Part shown: positions 60,801 to 64,000 of the stretch, piece after piece | Position numbering within the stretch: the first letter of the stretch is position 1 | Layout: each line of letters starts with the position of its first letter | Assembly (NCBI RefSeq): GCF_026151205.1 | Contig: NC_087075.1 | Coordinates: forward strand, 2,452,359-2,516,358 | DNA length: 64,000 bases | Source of the DNA: Bolinopsis microptera | Taxonomy: Eukaryota > Ctenophora > Tentaculata > Lobata > Bolinopsidae | Direction: 5' to 3' | The notes under the pieces: generated by a model | The model's database searches: none | What the model saw: the letters and a program-made list of their open reading frames with translations, nothing else | What the model was told of the DNA's origin: nothing | Program-made: the position numbers and the translations under genes

Positions 60801-61467
60801 CTATGTTCGAAGACTAGAAAGCATGGAAACTTCCGGATCGGACGCCCTTGTTCGACATGCTTTCACAGAACAAAAGAAAATGGGCCTATCATGGTACTCC
60901 GGCATTACGTCGATGAATCAATTTCTGGCAGAAACGAACGAAAGGCAACTATCACCCATTCAGAAACGAGATGTTCTCCGTTCTTGCTTTAGAACGCAAT
61001 GGGATGAAGAGAGACAGCTCAACAGAAAACTTGGATTTTACAATTCGATTAAATCAAGTTTTGGTTGTGAAAAATACCTCTCTCTCTATCTTCCATATAA
61101 CCAGTCAAAAAGACTAGCCCAAATAAGGACTAGCTCTCACCGCCTAAATATTGAAACGGGACGCCATGGACAAGACAGAAGAAACAACATCCTAAATCGT
61201 ATCTGTCCTACATGTTCCACTAAGGACAAGAACACTCTGGAGTACATGGCAGAGTTACCCTTTTTTGATCCCATAATTGAAGATGAGGTTCATGTGCTTA
61301 GAACCTGCCCCCTCTACCAAGACAACAGGGACCGCCTTAGCCCTGAAGCTAAAACCAACCTCTTCGAGGGAATGGATCTCATATTCACTCAACCAAAGCT
61401 TTTAAAAGAGATTGCTAAATTTTTAGTTAATATAGATTCACTTCGTTTCCCGAGAGACTTAGCTTAA
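57850..61467 (+). CDS. LINE ORF2: APE endonuclease and reverse transcriptase
   Basis: 1205 residues. Its ATG overlaps the ORF1 stop by 8 nt (ATGACTAG), suggesting coupled reinitiation. Endonuclease about 30-290: SWNIHD, FCLQET, INVYDSP, LLVGDLNART, VVDYFAAT and SDHKPGF keep the catalytic Asn, Glu, Asp/Asn and Asp-His positions. Reverse transcriptase about 560-830: VVTPLHKKGS, YRAIAVAS, ACFVDYAKAFDTV, GTEQGHPMSPELF, LLWADDLILL (ADD box with Trp before it where Tyr/Phe is usual), LSVNISKT. The C-terminus has a CPTC...H-x4-C zinc-knuckle-like motif (ICPTCSTKDK ... DEVHVLRTCPLY). No disruptions; it looks functional by sequence. Confidence 0.92.
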   Translation: MTSTIESCSSVLNISQPNVRLETKILSELPILSWNIHDTVMSEEGLKTNDSDFVEILQQSLIFCLQETKQNFSLPNYECFNSLRADSRSGGICIGVHRSLTSNVKLLRTGCPDLQAITVFPQDDSRKFTIINVYDSPEQSSYKARRKGLSEPSTLDLLLEFRAKTPNLGETLLVGDLNARTAGKNTTPEELSDEHEPEVNYPISFPESVERISKDQIHNSRGALFLDFLACNNLQILNGCTLGDIFGDFTSVNYNGSSVVDYFAATPNTRERVSSFQILELTKFSDHKPGFCKLKCKSVISDAEALTETLEDAPQKHKWNGAENEANRYRYIAVQNTPQFADQIESIIGTECYNKEDVIRLSQGIVKILNDVADKMTPNNKTKQNRKKRQKYRGKKARMKPKAPWFDAACINSKRELNRLAKSYGKNPASQYLRNSYYEKRRLHRKLIKLKKSSFFKELCSDIESGDNINWARFKKLKELKTEGSKLDVFDMLNFCKFFKDLYGKPSIDETRIEQLQNGMTRSNLQSELSESLDQNITHEELLRCINSLKRGKAVSEDCVLNEFLKSSNMNMQTAILHLFNKCLSYGVYPWSTSVVTPLHKKGSIYDPNNYRAIAVASNIGKLFSGILLQRLISFRNLACPDTSNQLGFCKGAQTADHMLTLSTCVEKYISKKKERVYACFVDYAKAFDTVCREALLYKIWHLGIQGRFFSCLKHMYTNSSAKIKLLNKLSERIDVLCGTEQGHPMSPELFKIFIHQLSEDLNELEEVEVPIINSTRVTHLLWADDLILLALNSMSLQKMLNTLESYCLEWGLSVNISKTAIMVFNRAGRILKESKNFTYGQISISSVREYTYLGITFTLTGSLKLAQVKLKQKAIRSYFSLKSMIDLQSIKKTVIFKLFDALVLPIASYGCQIWLPQTKFTTAFSSRNKFPQLKEIAEDQIEKVHLSFLKWTISVGKRTSNAGVWGDTGRYPLAIEASPQVFNYVRRLESMETSGSDALVRHAFTEQKKMGLSWYSGITSMNQFLAETNERQLSPIQKRDVLRSCFRTQWDEERQLNRKLGFYNSIKSSFGCEKYLSLYLPYNQSKRLAQIRTSSHRLNIETGRHGQDRRNNILNRICPTCSTKDKNTLEYMAELPFFDPIIEDEVHVLRTCPLYQDNRDRLSPEAKTNLFEGMDLIFTQPKLLKEIAKFLVNIDSLRFPRDLA

Positions 61468-62545
61468 ATTATGATATTTGTTTTTTCACGGTTTTCGTAT
61501 CTGATTTCTAGGTTATGATTTCATTCTTGTATTGTCAAGCCAGGAGTGTTAGGGCTTCTCTTGACCAATTAACGTTTAATCCGTTTAAGGGGGGGGGGGG
61601 CCAATGGATATTTTTTTGTGAAACTTGTTTTCGAGATAGCAGTTGACCAACAAACTAGGACCAGTGACCAAACTTTTGAGGGGGTCCCGGACCCCAACCG
61701 CCAAACGGTGCCCGCGGGGCAGCCACGCCCATATCTGGTCCAAATTAGGCCAAATTTAGCCAAATACCCTGAACATGCCCAAAACCCAAATTTTAGGTGC
61801 TCTACTTGTAGCTAGTGGTCTCCTAAACTCGTATATGAAATTTCATCAAGATTGGACAAAAAATGACTGAGTTATGAGCCAAAAACTATATGCCCATATT
61901 TGGGCATACGCACCAAATTTGGTAGATTTCGTCCCATAAATTGGTCAAATATCAATATTTTTCATCGAAACTTACTTTATATGAAAGGTAGGCCTAAACT
62001 ACATATTCTCTGTAAGTTATAGCTTTATATCTGTTTCAATGTGGAAACTAAGGCGAAAAGACCACAAAAAATGAACTAAATTGCCCATATCTTGGTTCGC
62101 GATATTCGCGGAATCGATCTCATTAAAATTGTAACAACTCAATCAGTTCAAGAAAACAACAAATTTCAAGAAAACAACAAATTTTTATTTAAATCAATTA
62201 TAGCAACAATTTGAAAAACTTTAAAGCTCTTCTATTACCATGGAATATACTACGGGTATGGTGACTTGGGCTATTGAGTTGTTAAGTAGATTAAGATTAG
62301 TAAACCTGCACTTGCATTGTATATTTTATAAAAACTAGAAATTAGGCTTCACGGTAAAATGGAGAAGCAGGCTGATCTTGGAGAGAGCAGACCGTAAAGT
62401 TTACGCACCCACCAGGGCTACCTACCTACCCCAGTTGTTCTTTTTGGTTTATCAGCTTGTATTGTTATATTTATGGACCCCAAGTCACCACACTAAGAAG
62501 GAGTATGTAAAAAAAATAAATAATAATAATAATAATAATAAATTA
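61468..62545 (+). other. LINE 3' region with hairpins and (AAT)n tail
   Basis: Non-coding. Contains a G run (61590-61600), a GGGGTCC-C-GGACCCC palindrome near 61680-61696, a perfect hairpin TATGCCCA-TATT-TGGGCATA (61889-61908), a doubled CAAGAAAACAACAAATTT (62149-62186), and the AATAAATAAT tail. Part of it may be an older inserted repeat; I could not find clear ends. Confidence 0.5.
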
Positions 62546-62692
62546 AGTTAATATCATCATGAATCTGTTTAAAACAGTAAAAGTCAAGTTGAGGATTGAC
62601 TTTCCTAGTTAATTTAAAGGTTCAAACGTTTGGGAATATAATAATGTTGGTATTTGTATCTGCTGCAGCAATAATATCGAAATATCATTTGT

Positions 62693-64000
62693 CTAGAAAA
62701 TTTTCGCCACTTCAATAGATATTGGGTCGGCAATTTGGTGAGTGAGTGATGAAATGGTTTGGTCTGTGATTGAGTGAGGGGCGATGTGAAAGTTGTGGTA
62801 AGTCCAGGTGTTATTATTGTTGATGGATTGAGATCCCAGGATGATACTTTTACAGCGTAATTTAACCAAAGCTACAGAAGTAGTGAGGATTTCCCCATTC
62901 TCATTTAGAATCCGTTTATGTATGCTATTCCACAATTTGGAGGCTATATAAAGAAAAGTGTTGGTTTTTCTTGGGAGGATTATGACATTGCTTGTATCAC
63001 GTTTTGATGAGTCTATAGTACAATACAACGAGTATGGAGTGCGAAATTTCATAATTCGAAATATCTCAGATATACAGTGGTATTTGTACAAGTTTTGAAC
63101 AGTAAGCAATTTTAGTCGATTAAAAATGGGCTTGGTGTGCTCTTTTTCGAAAAAAGCAGCTCCTAACCTCTGTTTTGTATAAGGTCTGGCTCGTGCACAA
63201 GTGGCATGTTTGTCGAGGTATGCATTTAGGTCTCCAAAAAGGATTCTTATACAACGTTTCTGAGTTATGAACAGCTTATCGTTTGGTTGGTCTTTGAGAG
63301 CTGAGCCCCAAACACTTATTCCGTAAGCAAGATGTGATTCCAATAATGCAGAGTATATTTTTTGGTAGTGTTCCCCTGGAACTGAATGTTTAATCCTGTT
63401 AAGTGCTCCTGTAGTGGATCTAATTTTTTTCTTAGATATTCTATATGTGGGCCCCAGCTAAGTTTTTCATCAATTACTACACCAAGAAATTTGGTGTTGC
63501 TAACCTTGACAATTTTGTGTCCATTTATAAATATTCCTTGTGATTTGTCATGTTCATTGGCATACGGCCTAACCCTGGCGCAGGTTTCATCAGATTCGTA
63601 TGCAGGTAGAAAATGTATGTAGCAGCATTTAGACATATTTATATGTAAGAGATTACTTCTCATGAATTTGCATACGAAATCAAGAACTTTATTGGCCTTC
63701 AAGTATGTTGCTTCTTTGGACGGTCCAGTGATAAATATATTTGTGTCATCAGCATAGAGCACAAATTTGCATTCATCGCCTTTGTAACAGTTTATTATGT
63801 CGTTCATATATAATAAGAAAAGTAGAGGGCCTAGTATGGAACCTTGGGGAACTCCATATTTTACATTCATAGTCTCTGATGTAGTGTTGAGAAATGAAAC
63901 ATACTGTGATCTATCGGATAAATAGCTTTTTAGAAGTCCTAGAGCTAGACCTCTAACCCCATAATTTTCCAGTTTCCTCAGAAGAATGCCATGGTCAAGA
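62693..64000 (-). pseudogene. Second LINE: 3' part of reverse transcriptase ORF, one frameshift, open at window edge
   Basis: The minus frame from 64000 reads LDHGILLRKLENYG, SYLSDRSQYVSF, KYGVPQGSILGPLLFLLYMN, FVLYADDTNIFI (YADD box), KFLGVVIDEKLSWGPHI. At a T7 run (63424-63430; A7 on the coding strand) the frame shifts by one. The other frame continues as RSTTGALNRIKHSVPGEHYQ, SALLESHLAYGISVWG, CARARPYTKQRLGAAFFEKE, HTKPIFNRLKLLTVQNLYKY and stops at 62693. The palm-to-thumb order is normal, so only the one base is missing. It is a different lineage from the plus-strand LINE. The N-terminal part lies beyond the window. Confidence 0.88.

Larger units (their letters stand above)
53440..62545 (+). 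mobile_element. Non-LTR retrotransposon (LINE), apparently full-length
   Basis: Two long overlapping ORFs (53664-57857 and 57850-61467) are followed by about 1 kb of sequence and an (AAT)n tail at 62516-62545, a common LINE 3' terminus. Both ORFs are open with no frameshifts, which suggests recent insertion. ORF1 with an esterase-like domain and ORF2 with an APE-type endonuclease plus reverse transcriptase fit the CR1/L2/Jockey superfamily; the exact clade is not resolved. The left boundary is a guess, and part of 61580-62300 could be a separate insertion. Confidence 0.75.

Overview
This is eukaryotic, almost certainly invertebrate animal, DNA. It has GT-AG introns, metazoan domain types (CAP-Gly, IQ, transglutaminase-like), TTAGGG-type telomeric motifs, two non-LTR retrotransposons and a Merlin-type DNA transposon. 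Some retroelement features look cnidarian-like, but the species cannot be fixed from the sequence. Repeats make up well over half of the window.

Layout. (1) 1-39763, minus strand: one very stretched gene. I assembled ten exons (A-J) whose splice phases all agree, 1068 coding nt in about 39 kb. In order they encode an N-terminal helical region, a CAP-Gly domain, an IQ motif and the start of a transglutaminase-like domain with its catalytic Cys; the gene continues past position 1. Its introns are filled by tandem arrays, including a 22-kb array of about 1000 copies of a 22-bp unit (9818-31927) and a 76-bp array (3866-8811). A 6.2-kb foldback transposon (33050-39230) sits in the B-C intron. (2) 40445-43255, minus: a six-exon gene for a 698-residue low-complexity, probably nuclear protein with an SQ/TQ-rich repeat. 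(3) 45136-46631: a dead Merlin/ISXO2-type transposon. (4) 47511-47750, plus: a small secreted precursor with two KR-flanked four-cysteine modules and a TATA box. (5) 49171-52795: a 21-bp satellite with 840-bp higher-order structure. (6) 53664-61467, plus: a LINE with both ORFs open; ORF1 carries a degenerate SGNH-hydrolase-like domain, ORF2 an endonuclease and reverse transcriptase with their motifs. (7) 62693-64000, minus: the 3' part of a second LINE with one frameshift.

The most striking observation is in the minus-strand gene. At most of its junctions the neighbouring minisatellite is a tandem copy of the splice junction itself, so donor or acceptor sites are multiplied tens to hundreds of times. 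Each array has a different, unrelated unit. In the 22-kb array every unit carries both a consensus donor (GTAAGTG) and an acceptor (TTTTATTACAG), that is, an 18-nt intron-like segment and a 4-nt exon-like segment. Splicing claims are inference from sequence; no transcripts were available.
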